A stretch of DNA of 6,506 nt from Candidatus Bathyarchaeota archaeon (GTDB taxonomy: Archaea > Thermoproteota > Bathyarchaeia > Bathyarchaeales > Bathyarchaeaceae). Every line of letters begins with the position of its first letter. Position 1 is the stretch's first letter. A model generated the notes under the pieces. That model searched no databases, was not told where the DNA came from, and saw only the letters and a program-made list of their open reading frames with translations. The stretch spans positions 1-6,506 of the forward strand of contig QMYO01000098.1 in assembly GCA_003662715.1 (NCBI GenBank), read 5' to 3'. A program made the translations under genes and the position numbers. Below, piece by piece: positions 1 to 6,061 of this stretch.

Positions 1-120
1 TCTTGTTCGCGGTTTTCTTTTTCAATGGCATCCAAATATATACAACACTACGAATTCATATATTTTCTCTTAACTAGCTCATCGTTTCTAAGAAGAAGTC
101 ATCCAGAAAATCAAAGCCGA

Positions 121-134
121 GGAAAAATTTAAAT
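121..134 (+). promoter_or_regulatory. Candidate archaeal promoter (BRE + TATA box) of the MtrH-like gene
   Basis: A purine run GGAAAA (121-126) is followed directly by ATTTAAAT (127-134), the usual arrangement of an archaeal BRE and TATA box. Its centre lies about 46 nt before the ATG at 177. Initiation some 25 nt downstream would give a leader of roughly 20 nt that still carries the GGAGGG ribosome-binding site at 165-170. This is positional and motif evidence only. Confidence 0.45.
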
Positions 135-176
135 GAGTAGTCTTTGTTCTCTTCAATTCCAATTGGAGGGTATGTT

Positions 177-1085
177 ATGTTTAAGTTTGAAAAGGAACAG
201 CTTGTTTTTGACATTGCAAGCGTGAAAATTGGCGGGCAACCTGGAGAAAATCCGACGGTCGTTATAGGAAGCATATTCTACAGAGGAGACAAAACGGTTC
301 AAGACGAGAAAGACGGAAAGATAAACCGAGAGGCAGCAGAGGAGCTTATTACTAAATTCGAGGAGGTTTCTGATAAAGTAGGGATGCCTTGCATACTTGA
401 TGTTGTGTGCTCTAATTCAGAAAACGCCAAAAAATACCTAGAATTCGCTGCAGACGCAACTAAAATGCCGATTCAAATAGACTATGTGTCTGATGACGCA
501 GCTCTTAGTGGCATGGAAGCTGCAAGAAAACTTGGTATACTGGACAGAACCATACTGAATTCATTTAATCCAGAAACCAAAGATGAAGTCTATCAAAAGG
601 CTAAGGAAGTCGGAATTCAGGCAGCAATAGCACTTACATACAGCTCTAAGGCCGTAATCTCCTACAAGGAGAGAATACGGCTCTTAGATACTTTAATCCC
701 TAAAATCAAAGCAGCCGGAATAAACAAGATTCTCATCGATACAGTTGTAATGGATATTGTTACATTAGGACTGGCATGTAAAGCAATATATGAAGCGAAA
801 AAGCGTTTCGGATATCCATGTGGATGCGGAGCACATAACGCCATTGCTTCATGGAAATCTCTACTTAACAAGAAAAATGAAGTGTTAACTGCAGCATGCT
901 CCGCAATTGCAAACGGTTTGCCAATAGCTATAGGAGGAGACTTCATTCTATTCGGTCCAGTAAGCGACGCCGAATTTATTGTTCCAGCAATAGCCATAAT
1001 AAATGCAGCTTACGGACAAATTTTGATGGAAGAAGGAAAACGTCCACAGCCAAACCATCCAAGATTCAAAATATCACGTCTATAA
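177..1085 (+). CDS. mtrH: MtrH-family tetrahydromethanopterin methyltransferase (stand-alone subunit H homologue)
   Basis: The 302-residue product matches the MtrH family, in which subunit H moves a methyl group between N5 of tetrahydromethanopterin (or tetrahydrosarcinapterin) and a corrinoid protein. Visible hallmarks are the N-terminal FKFEKEQ...FDIASVKIGGQPGE block (residues 3-24), GSIFYRGDK (31-39), the LNSFNPETKD stretch (127-136) and the glycine-rich GCGAHNAI segment (216-223). Alternating strand/helix spacing fits the expected TIM barrel, and the length is normal for full-length MtrH (a little over 300 aa). I chose the ATG at 177 over an upstream in-frame TTG at 144 because GGAGGG (165-170) lies 6 nt before it and the homology begins there. 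None of the other Mtr subunits (A-G) is in the window and no corrinoid protein is visible, so this is probably a paralogue that works with a substrate-specific methyltransferase or corrinoid protein encoded elsewhere. The symbol denotes the family, not proof of the membrane Mtr complex. Confidence 0.88.
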   Translation: MFKFEKEQLVFDIASVKIGGQPGENPTVVIGSIFYRGDKTVQDEKDGKINREAAEELITKFEEVSDKVGMPCILDVVCSNSENAKKYLEFAADATKMPIQIDYVSDDAALSGMEAARKLGILDRTILNSFNPETKDEVYQKAKEVGIQAAIALTYSSKAVISYKERIRLLDTLIPKIKAAGINKILIDTVVMDIVTLGLACKAIYEAKKRFGYPCGCGAHNAIASWKSLLNKKNEVLTAACSAIANGLPIAIGGDFILFGPVSDAEFIVPAIAIINAAYGQILMEEGKRPQPNHPRFKISRL

Positions 1086-1101
1086 GCAGCTACATAAATA
1101 C

Positions 1102-1119
1102 TTTTGATAGGTATCAAAA
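1102..1119. promoter_or_regulatory. Perfect inverted repeat, candidate operator upstream of the PreA-like gene
   Basis: TTTTGATA (1102-1109) and TATCAAAA (1112-1119) form a perfect 8-bp dyad separated by GG. It lies 16 nt after the MtrH-like stop codon and ends 2 nt before the TATA-like box at 1122-1132, where an archaeal repressor or activator dimer could contact the BRE. A role as an RNA hairpin is less likely because the stem is AT-rich with only a 2-nt loop. The binding protein is unknown. Confidence 0.45.
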
Positions 1120-1121
1120 TG

Positions 1122-1132
1122 TTTTAATATAA
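1122..1132 (+). promoter_or_regulatory. Candidate TATA box for the PreA-like gene
   Basis: TTTTAATATAA stands about 50 nt before the ATG at 1178, much like the box-to-start distance of the MtrH-like gene. Initiation near 1150-1155 would leave a leader of about 25 nt carrying the GGTGA ribosome-binding site. The element lies immediately downstream of the inverted repeat at 1102-1119. Motif evidence only. Confidence 0.4.
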
Positions 1133-1177
1133 TTCCGGACTTGAAATATCGAAGCAAAAGTAAGATGGTGACAGGTA

Positions 1178-2518
1178 ATGATAAGAGATGATAGATTAAG
1201 TGTTGATTTTGCAGGGATAACGCTTCCTTCTCCAATAGGGGTTGGCGCAATAGCAACTTTCATGGGCCGTTCAATACCCGACGAGGCAGTGGCCAAAATA
1301 CTACTTAAATCCGCTGAGGCAGGAGCTGGATATATATTAATAGGCGCACTCAGCCATATGCCCGAGGACTTTGTTCAGAGAAAGAAGGAGGAGGTCGAAT
1401 CAGAGGAGTGGCAACGAATTATAAGAAGGTACTTTGGAGGAGAACCAGTAAGGCGATGGATGAAAGACGGAAAAGGATGCTTTCTTCATCGTTTAGGTGC
1501 CATGGGCCCCTATGGAATTCCTATAGAGGGCTTTGCAAAATCTCTAGAACTTAAACTGCCTATAATTGAGATTTTAAAGAAAAAGAAGCCTCCAGACGTT
1601 GCGTTGATCGCCAACATCGAAGCTGCCGCTGATCCAGAAGCTTTCCGTATAGCGTCAAAGAGGGCGGAAGAAGTAGGCTTTGACATGATAGAACTTAATG
1701 TATCATGTCCATTCTTCGCCACTGTAAGTGGAAATATCGAAGCATTTCTGGAGGACAGATTTATATTTGCAAACATGGGTGCAATTATGGGCGATTCGCC
1801 GCAATTCCTAGAAGAAGTGGTTAAAGAAGTTAGCCAAGAGGTAAGTATCCCGGTAGGAGTTAAACTCACACCTGAGACAGGCTTTCCCAGAGTGATAGAA
1901 ATTGGCAGAAGCGTAAAAAATGCCGGAGCAGCCTTTATTACTACGGCGAATATGGGCGTTACCATTCCTCCGCCAAACATTTATGACAGAGGAAAAACAA
2001 CCTTACCGTTCACCGAAGGAAACCCGTTTATTGGGTATGGCGGCGAGCCATTGAGGCCAATTATACGCAAACATGTTGCTGCTATAAGCATGTTTGTGCC
2101 AGAGCTAGATGTATTGGCTATGGGAGGAATAATGAATGCAGAACACATTATTCAAATGTTAACGTTAGGCGCAAAGGCCGTAGGACAATGCGCGGCAATC
2201 TTTTTTAAAGGCATACGCTTACTGAAATCAGAACTGGAATTTATTAGGAAATTTATGGATGAGCAAGGATACAGCAGCATAGATGAAATAAGAAAAACAG
2301 GAGTAGAACAGCTCAGAACAGCCGATAAGGCCGTCGATTTGAAAGCCAAAGCCGAAGTGGACCCGACAAAATGTACACTGTGCAGAATCTGTGTCGACAA
2401 CATTTGCACAGCACTCTACGTTGAAAACGACCAAATAAAAGTCTCCGAAAGATGCATCGGTTGCGGTTTATGCGCTATGGTGTGCCCTAGTAAAGCAATA
2501 AGACTTGTAAAAGCGTAA
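1178..2518 (+). CDS. PreA/dihydroorotate dehydrogenase-like flavoprotein with C-terminal 2x[4Fe-4S] ferredoxin domain
   Basis: The 446-residue protein has a class-1 dihydroorotate/dihydropyrimidine dehydrogenase-type FMN barrel (about residues 8-345) fused to a ferredoxin domain (about 394-446). Family marks in the barrel are the start LSVDFAGITLPSPIGVG (7-23), ELNVSCP (172-178) with Asn174 and Cys177 in the substrate/catalytic loop, GVKLTPE (227-233) and the MGGI phosphate-binding turn (315-318). The C-terminus has cysteines 399, 402, 405 and 410 (spacing CX2CX2CX4C, not followed by Pro) and a regular CX2CX2CX3CP motif (426, 429, 432, 436). Such enzymes interconvert C=C/C-C bonds of pyrimidine-like rings and pass electrons through Fe-S clusters. 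After NVSCP, Phe179 occupies the place of the Asn (DHOD) or His (DPD/PreA) usually found there, so the substrate is probably neither plain dihydroorotate nor uracil. No PreT-type NAD(P)H/FAD partner is adjacent; ferredoxin may be the electron partner. The start is supported by GGTGA at 1167-1171, 6 nt before the ATG. Confidence 0.85.
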   Translation: MIRDDRLSVDFAGITLPSPIGVGAIATFMGRSIPDEAVAKILLKSAEAGAGYILIGALSHMPEDFVQRKKEEVESEEWQRIIRRYFGGEPVRRWMKDGKGCFLHRLGAMGPYGIPIEGFAKSLELKLPIIEILKKKKPPDVALIANIEAAADPEAFRIASKRAEEVGFDMIELNVSCPFFATVSGNIEAFLEDRFIFANMGAIMGDSPQFLEEVVKEVSQEVSIPVGVKLTPETGFPRVIEIGRSVKNAGAAFITTANMGVTIPPPNIYDRGKTTLPFTEGNPFIGYGGEPLRPIIRKHVAAISMFVPELDVLAMGGIMNAEHIIQMLTLGAKAVGQCAAIFFKGIRLLKSELEFIRKFMDEQGYSSIDEIRKTGVEQLRTADKAVDLKAKAEVDPTKCTLCRICVDNICTALYVENDQIKVSERCIGCGLCAMVCPSKAIRLVKA

Positions 2519-2535
2519 CTTCCCCTTCTTCTTTC
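2519..2535 (+). terminator. Pyrimidine-rich tract, possible intrinsic archaeal terminator
   Basis: Directly after the PreA-like stop codon there is an uninterrupted 17-nt C/T run ending in CTTCTTTC. Archaeal RNA polymerase often terminates at T-rich tracts without a hairpin, and the following 190-nt gap makes an end of transcription here plausible. The tract is mixed C/T rather than oligo-T, so the call is weak. Confidence 0.3.
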
Positions 2536-2537
2536 AC

Positions 2538-2556
2538 TGTTATACACAGTATAACA
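2538..2556. repeat. Perfect inverted repeat in the 2519-2708 intergenic region
   Basis: TGTTATAC (2538-2545) and GTATAACA (2549-2556) are exact reverse complements separated by ACA. The element lies 20 nt after the PreA-like stop and about 150 nt before the Ldh2-type gene. It could be a regulator-binding dyad or a small stem-loop at the 3' end of the preceding transcript, but no T-run follows it on either strand as in a bacterial terminator. The rest of the gap (2557-2708) holds no gene I can support; a weak TATA-like TTAAATTA lies at 2671-2678. Confidence 0.4.
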
Positions 2557-2708
2557 AAGCGTTAAACTCCCTTTACGCGCCGTACGTTCTTTTGACAAGT
2601 CCCTTATTAGATTGTTACTGCTAAGAGCCCAGCAAGATTGAGTAGTAATTCTTTTACTTTACAATAATTCTTAAATTAGCTGTTCTCCTAAAAAGTGGGG
2701 GTGCTGCC

Positions 2709-3767
2709 TTGAATTCAATTGTAAGAGTAAAAGCTGAAGATTTATTTAAGTTCAGTCTAACCGTTCTTAAAAGTGTAGGAGTGAAAGAGAAAGACGCGGA
2801 AATAGTTGCTGAAAATCTTGTTTTAGCGAACCTCAGAGGCGTAGATTCGCATGGCGTAATAAGACTACCAGCATATGTTAAAAGAGTTAGAAAGGGACTA
2901 ATTAACTCCTCAGGATCTATAGAAATTGTAAAGAACCAAGAAAGCATCGCGCTTATAGATGCCCATAACAACTTTGGTCAAGTTGCAGCAATGAGAGCAG
3001 TTGCTTTGGCAGCTGAAAAAGCTAAAAAGTTTGGTGTAGCAGCCGTCGGAGTTAGAAACGCAAATCACTTCGGTATAGCAGCCCACTATGCAATAAAGCT
3101 TACGGAACAAAAGCTCATAGGCATAGCCTTGTCAAACGGTCCACCCGCCATAGCTCCTTGGGGAGGAAAAACTCCCATGTTTGGTACCAACCCCATTTGT
3201 ATAGGTTTTCCAATAAATGAAAACGAATCAATAATTCTAGATATGGCTGTAAGCGTGGTTGCCCGGGGCAAGATAAGATTAGCTGCCTTAAAAGGCGAAA
3301 GGATACCTGAAGGATGGGCATTTGACGAAGAAGGAAACCCAACCACCGACCCGAAAGCGGCAATTAAAGGCTCCCTAGCTCCCATAGGTGGGCCTAAGGG
3401 TTACGGATTGGCGCTTTTAGTGGACATACTTTGTGGTCTACTTACAGGGGCAAGTTATGGGCGAAAGATAAAAGCTCTTGATGACCTCAGCGCCCCATCT
3501 GGTACAGGCTTCTTCATAGAAGCAATCAACATTGAATCCTTCAGACCTTACCAAGAATTTAAAACTTACATTGCCAGTTATGTAAGAGATATTAAGAGGA
3601 GCCCTAAAAAAGAGGAAGTAGCAGAAATATTTCTGCCTGGTGAAATAGAAAGAAGAGAAACCGAGCGAAGAAAAAAGCTTGGTATACCGCTAAATAAGGA
3701 GGTTTTCCTCACATTAAAGAACTTAGCCAAGGAACTTAACATTTCTTTTCCTTTTAGCCATCAATAA
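2709..3767 (+). CDS. Ldh2/MDH2-family NAD(P)-dependent 2-hydroxyacid dehydrogenase
   Basis: This 352-residue protein belongs to the non-Rossmann malate/L-lactate dehydrogenase family (Ldh2, ComC, YlbC, AllD, DpkA). Members reversibly oxidise 2-hydroxyacids such as malate, sulfolactate or ureidoglycolate, or reduce cyclic imino acids. Diagnostic blocks are RGVDSHGVIRLPAYV (43-57) with the conserved His48, NANHFGIAAHYA (117-128) with His120, the FGTNPI loop (158-163), SVVARGKI (182-189), EGWAFDEEGNPTTDP (201-215) and GGPKGYGLALLVDIL (227-241). The length is typical of the family and I see no truncation. The start is the TTG at 2709: GGGGGTG (2697-2703) ends 5 nt before it and the N-terminal helix aligns with the family from there. 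Sequence alone does not fix the substrate. The amidohydrolase and PreA-like neighbours make an ureidoglycolate-like or other N-containing hydroxyacid worth considering alongside malate or lactate. A gap of 190 nt separates it from the gene before and 76 nt from the gene after, so it may be its own transcription unit or lead the following trio. Confidence 0.88.
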   Translation: MNSIVRVKAEDLFKFSLTVLKSVGVKEKDAEIVAENLVLANLRGVDSHGVIRLPAYVKRVRKGLINSSGSIEIVKNQESIALIDAHNNFGQVAAMRAVALAAEKAKKFGVAAVGVRNANHFGIAAHYAIKLTEQKLIGIALSNGPPAIAPWGGKTPMFGTNPICIGFPINENESIILDMAVSVVARGKIRLAALKGERIPEGWAFDEEGNPTTDPKAAIKGSLAPIGGPKGYGLALLVDILCGLLTGASYGRKIKALDDLSAPSGTGFFIEAINIESFRPYQEFKTYIASYVRDIKRSPKKEEVAEIFLPGEIERRETERRKKLGIPLNKEVFLTLKNLAKELNISFPFSHQ

Positions 3768-3781
3768 TTTGGTGACGAGAA

Positions 3782-3812
3782 TTTTAAATCTCAATCAGAA
3801 GAGTTAAATATA
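3782..3812 (+). promoter_or_regulatory. TATA-like elements before the TIM-barrel gene
   Basis: The 76-nt gap after the Ldh2-type gene holds two AT-rich boxes, TTTTAAAT (3782-3789) and TTAAATATA (3804-3812). The first would start a transcript near 3812 with a leader of about 30 nt; the second would place the start so close to the GAGGTG site that a leader could hardly include it. Either may drive the 3844-5989 gene group. Motif evidence only. Confidence 0.3.
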
Positions 3813-3843
3813 CGTGTTCTCCATGAATTGAGAGGTGCGAAAA

Positions 3844-4767
3844 ATGCTTGTTGGCGAAAAAACAAGGGCATATTTAAGGAAGTTAGGGCTTCCAGACCAT
3901 GATCTTCATGAATTACCGGAGTCAAAACTAAGATTTTCTGACGGAGCGCACTATAGAATAGAGGTTCCTACCGTCAATTCTGCGGAGACTATGAGGACCG
4001 TTCTCGAAACAGCTGAGAAATATGGAGTAACAATAAACAGAATTGATGAAACTTTTGGAATTATGCGACATACCGACGAGGAACTGGAAGAGTACATTGA
4101 ACTTGCAAAGGATTTTCAGGTGGAACTCAATTTGTCTGTTGGACCTAGGGCTACATATGATCTTAGTCCTCAAAGAGCAGCAGGTACGTTTGAAGCAGGT
4201 AGGATTGCATATAGGCTCAGAGGAATGGAACAAGTAGTTAGAGCAGTTGAAGATGTGAAGAGAGCCGTAGAATTAGGTTGCAGAGGAATATTAGTTTATG
4301 ATGAAGGATTGCTGTGGCTGCTCAACCAAATGAGAAAGGATGGAGAGATTCCAAAAGATACTCGTTTTAAGCTATCTGCTCACTGTGGACATGGGAATCC
4401 CGTATCCTTTAAAGTGCTGGAAATGCTGGGCGCTGACTCTATAAATCCAGTCAGGGATCTTACTTTGCCGATGATAGCCGCTATAAGGCAAGCTGTCAAG
4501 GTGCCGATTGATATACATGTAGATAATCCAAAATCAACCGGTGGAATGATCAGAACATATGAAGCTCCAGAAATGGTGAGGATTGGCGCACCTATACATC
4601 TCAAGACAGGGAATTCGGCCCTTGTAAGTCACGGTATACCGACAACTAGGGAAGAGGGTGTAAGAATGGCCCTTCAAGCCGTCCTGGTAGTCCGCACAGT
4701 ACAGAAGTACTTCCCAGAGGCAGTTCAAAGCAAGAAAGGCGCACCCGGGCTAACCGTTCCGAAATAG
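3844..4767 (+). CDS. Conserved predicted TIM-barrel protein, U32-peptidase-like (function unknown)
   Basis: The 307-residue soluble product reads as a (beta/alpha)8 barrel. Candidate strands with polar or acidic C-terminal ends are VPTVN (41-45), INRIDE (64-69), ELNLSVGPR (94-102), GILVYDEG (148-155), KLSAHCGHGNP (176-186), ADSINP (197-202), PIDIHVDN (221-228) and PIHLKTGNS (250-258). The clustered His180, His183, Asp205, Asp223, His225, Asp227 and Lys254 look like an active site, possibly metal-binding. The overall pattern, with GADSINPVRDL after a His-rich loop, resembles proteins I recall being labelled 'U32 family peptidase', but I do not see the classical collagenase-like U32 signature, so a peptidase role is doubtful. 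An amidase, aldolase or isomerase acting on the same small molecule as the next gene's enzyme is equally possible. The start is the ATG at 3844, with GAGGTG (3832-3837) 6 nt upstream; the in-frame GTG at 3835 lies inside that site. The creatininase-family gene starts 16 nt after the stop, so the two are very probably co-translated and functionally linked. Confidence 0.72.
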   Translation: MLVGEKTRAYLRKLGLPDHDLHELPESKLRFSDGAHYRIEVPTVNSAETMRTVLETAEKYGVTINRIDETFGIMRHTDEELEEYIELAKDFQVELNLSVGPRATYDLSPQRAAGTFEAGRIAYRLRGMEQVVRAVEDVKRAVELGCRGILVYDEGLLWLLNQMRKDGEIPKDTRFKLSAHCGHGNPVSFKVLEMLGADSINPVRDLTLPMIAAIRQAVKVPIDIHVDNPKSTGGMIRTYEAPEMVRIGAPIHLKTGNSALVSHGIPTTREEGVRMALQAVLVVRTVQKYFPEAVQSKKGAPGLTVPK

Positions 4768-4783
4768 TTAAGGTGTGACCGGG

Positions 4784-5617
4784 TTGCCGAAAAAGAAAAG
4801 TTTTTGGTATCATGAGCTGAGTTGGCCTGAAATAGTTGAGCACTCTAAAAAATGCGACATTATTATACTGCCTGTCGGCTCAATAGAGATGCATGGCCCC
4901 CACTGTCCAGTATGCGTGGACTCCCTTAACGTTCAGAAAATGGCGGAACGCGTAGCTGAAAGAACAGGCGTGCTTATCGCGCCTCCAATATGGTATGGCG
5001 CCCACATGTACATGCAGTATGGATTTCCCGGAACAATTCCTATACGCTCAGACGTACTCAAACAGTTTGTGAAGGATGTTGTAACCGGCCTTGTAAAGAA
5101 CGGCTTCAAAAAGATAATAATATTCAACGGGCATGGCCAACAATGGGTTTATGTTGGGGCTCTGCACGAGCTGGCTTTGGAGACTAAAGCGTTCATTGCT
5201 GTTGTCACATGGTGGGAGCTTATCAGAAAAACAATAGATGAAACTTGCGAAACTCCGATGGTACACGCTGGGGAAGTTGAAACTTCATTGGCTTTAGAGC
5301 TTTACCCAGATCTGGTGGATATGAGTAAGGCCGGCAAAGAGTCTGCGCCTACTATTGTCGACCATAAATGGTTCGGAAACCCAACAAGAACGCTTCCAGA
5401 AGAAGGCGGTATCCCGCACCACAACCTTACCGCGTCATACTTCCAAGTTGACGTCTATAAGCTGGGCATTCTCGGCGATGCAACAAAGGCGACTAAAGAG
5501 AAAGGCAAAAAGATGGTGGATACAGTAGTCGACAAACTATCCGAGTTCATAGAAGAATTAAAGAGGAAGTATCCGCCTGGAGTTTCACCGCTTGAAACTA
5601 AACCGCCCAAGGTGTAA
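4784..5617 (+). CDS. Creatininase-family metal-dependent amidohydrolase
   Basis: The 277-residue protein belongs to the creatininase superfamily (creatinine amidohydrolase, ArfB formamide hydrolase, MftE peptidase), binuclear-metal enzymes that hydrolyse C-N bonds of cyclic or linear amides. Numbered from the TTG start, the evidence is LPVGSIEMHGPH (29-40) supplying the Glu35 and His37 ligands, an Asp46 ligand in VDSLN, NGHG (115-118) with ligand His117, and HAGEVETS (161-168) with two glutamates. Creatininase proper has NGHYEN, where the Glu is a second-metal ligand; here it is NGHGQQ. The combination of NGHG with a distal HAGExETS is closer to the ArfB/MftE type, so creatinine need not be the substrate. 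I prefer TTG 4784 because AGGTG (4771-4775) lies 8 nt before it; the in-frame GTG at 4775 would overlap that site and adds only three residues. The C-terminus ends in a Pro/Lys-rich tail. The stop codon lies in the ribosome-binding region of the cupin gene. Confidence 0.86.
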   Translation: MPKKKSFWYHELSWPEIVEHSKKCDIIILPVGSIEMHGPHCPVCVDSLNVQKMAERVAERTGVLIAPPIWYGAHMYMQYGFPGTIPIRSDVLKQFVKDVVTGLVKNGFKKIIIFNGHGQQWVYVGALHELALETKAFIAVVTWWELIRKTIDETCETPMVHAGEVETSLALELYPDLVDMSKAGKESAPTIVDHKWFGNPTRTLPEEGGIPHHNLTASYFQVDVYKLGILGDATKATKEKGKKMVDTVVDKLSEFIEELKRKYPPGVSPLETKPPKV

Positions 5618-5620
5618 AAC

Positions 5621-5989
5621 ATGATAATCGTTAGAAAAGATGAAGCCCCCGTTTTTCCGGCTCCACCACCATCCAAAAAAGTAACAAAGATAATGATGGA
5701 TCCAGTAATAGGCTCAAAGCATGTTGCTGTAGGCTATACGGTTTACCCGCCGGGCGAGAAGGGCAAGCCGCATGCACATACAGGCGAAGAATCCATATAC
5801 ATACTCAAAGGAAAAGCCAGAATCACCAGCGGCGACAAACAGGAGATACTTGAGGCCGGCGACATCGTCTATGTTGCTCCAGACGAAACCCACATACTTG
5901 AGAATGCTGGCGAAGAAGAACTCCACTTTATATGGATTTACACTCCGCCCGGAGACGAAAAATCTATCAGAGAAAGAGCCAAAAAATAA
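5621..5989 (+). CDS. Single-domain cupin protein
   Basis: This 122-residue protein is one small beta-barrel cupin (Cupin_2 type). Cupin motif 1 is seen as KPHAHTGEESIYILKGK (49-65), giving the metal-binding set His51, His53 and Glu57 with Gly64 at the conserved spacing. Motif 2 is GDIVYVAPDETHILEN (80-95), giving the fourth ligand His91 and Asn95; the usual PxG is replaced by PDE. All four metal ligands are present, so it should bind Fe, Mn, Zn or Ni. Roles in the family range from isomerase, dioxygenase and ureidoglycolate lyase to ligand-sensing, and nothing here decides among them. Its ATG follows the amidohydrolase stop by 3 nt and its AGGTG site (5610-5614) lies inside the end of that gene, so translational coupling is likely. 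A part in the same pathway, as lyase, isomerase or metabolite binder, is an inference from that coupling. Confidence 0.85.
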   Translation: MIIVRKDEAPVFPAPPPSKKVTKIMMDPVIGSKHVAVGYTVYPPGEKGKPHAHTGEESIYILKGKARITSGDKQEILEAGDIVYVAPDETHILENAGEEELHFIWIYTPPGDEKSIRERAKK

Positions 5990-6008
5990 ATTTAACCTCC
6001 CTCTTTTT
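5984..6008 (+). promoter_or_regulatory. Gap between cupin and AOR genes: TATA-like box and pyrimidine tract
   Basis: AAATAAATTTAA (5984-5995) overlaps the cupin stop codon and is followed by a 13-nt all-pyrimidine run ending in five T (5996-6008). The first could be a TATA element for the oxidoreductase gene, about 70 nt before its start; the second could terminate the upstream transcript. Both readings are motif-based, and read-through into the AOR gene is also possible across the 72-nt gap. Confidence 0.3.
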
Positions 6009-6061
6009 ACTTTGTAAGTTCAAGGTTTCGCAAAGCTATTGCTATGTGAGGGATGAAAATC

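Noticed and set aside
1..31. Possible divergent gene starting at a minus-strand ATG at 31 and leaving the window on the left
   Set aside because: Only about 10 codons (Lys-rich) are visible, there is no ribosome-binding site, and the TATA-like sequence is too close to the ATG. Plus-strand frames through 1-132 are also open but unrecognisable, so no call is possible.
144..176. N-terminal extension of the MtrH-like protein from TTG 144
   Set aside because: The extension contains the GGAGGG ribosome-binding site for ATG 177, and MtrH homology begins at the later ATG.
662..997. 111-codon minus-strand frame within the MtrH-like gene
   Set aside because: Antisense to conserved MtrH sequence including GCGAHNAI; no independent coding evidence.
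1510..1980. 156-codon open frame on the minus strand inside the PreA-like gene
   Set aside because: Lies wholly antisense to a well-conserved coding region, has no recognisable motif and no ribosome-binding site that I can see; a shadow frame.
2519..2708. Small RNA, tRNA or riboswitch in the largest internal gap
   Set aside because: Apart from the short dyad at 2538-2556 I see no cloverleaf, conserved aptamer core or extended stem.
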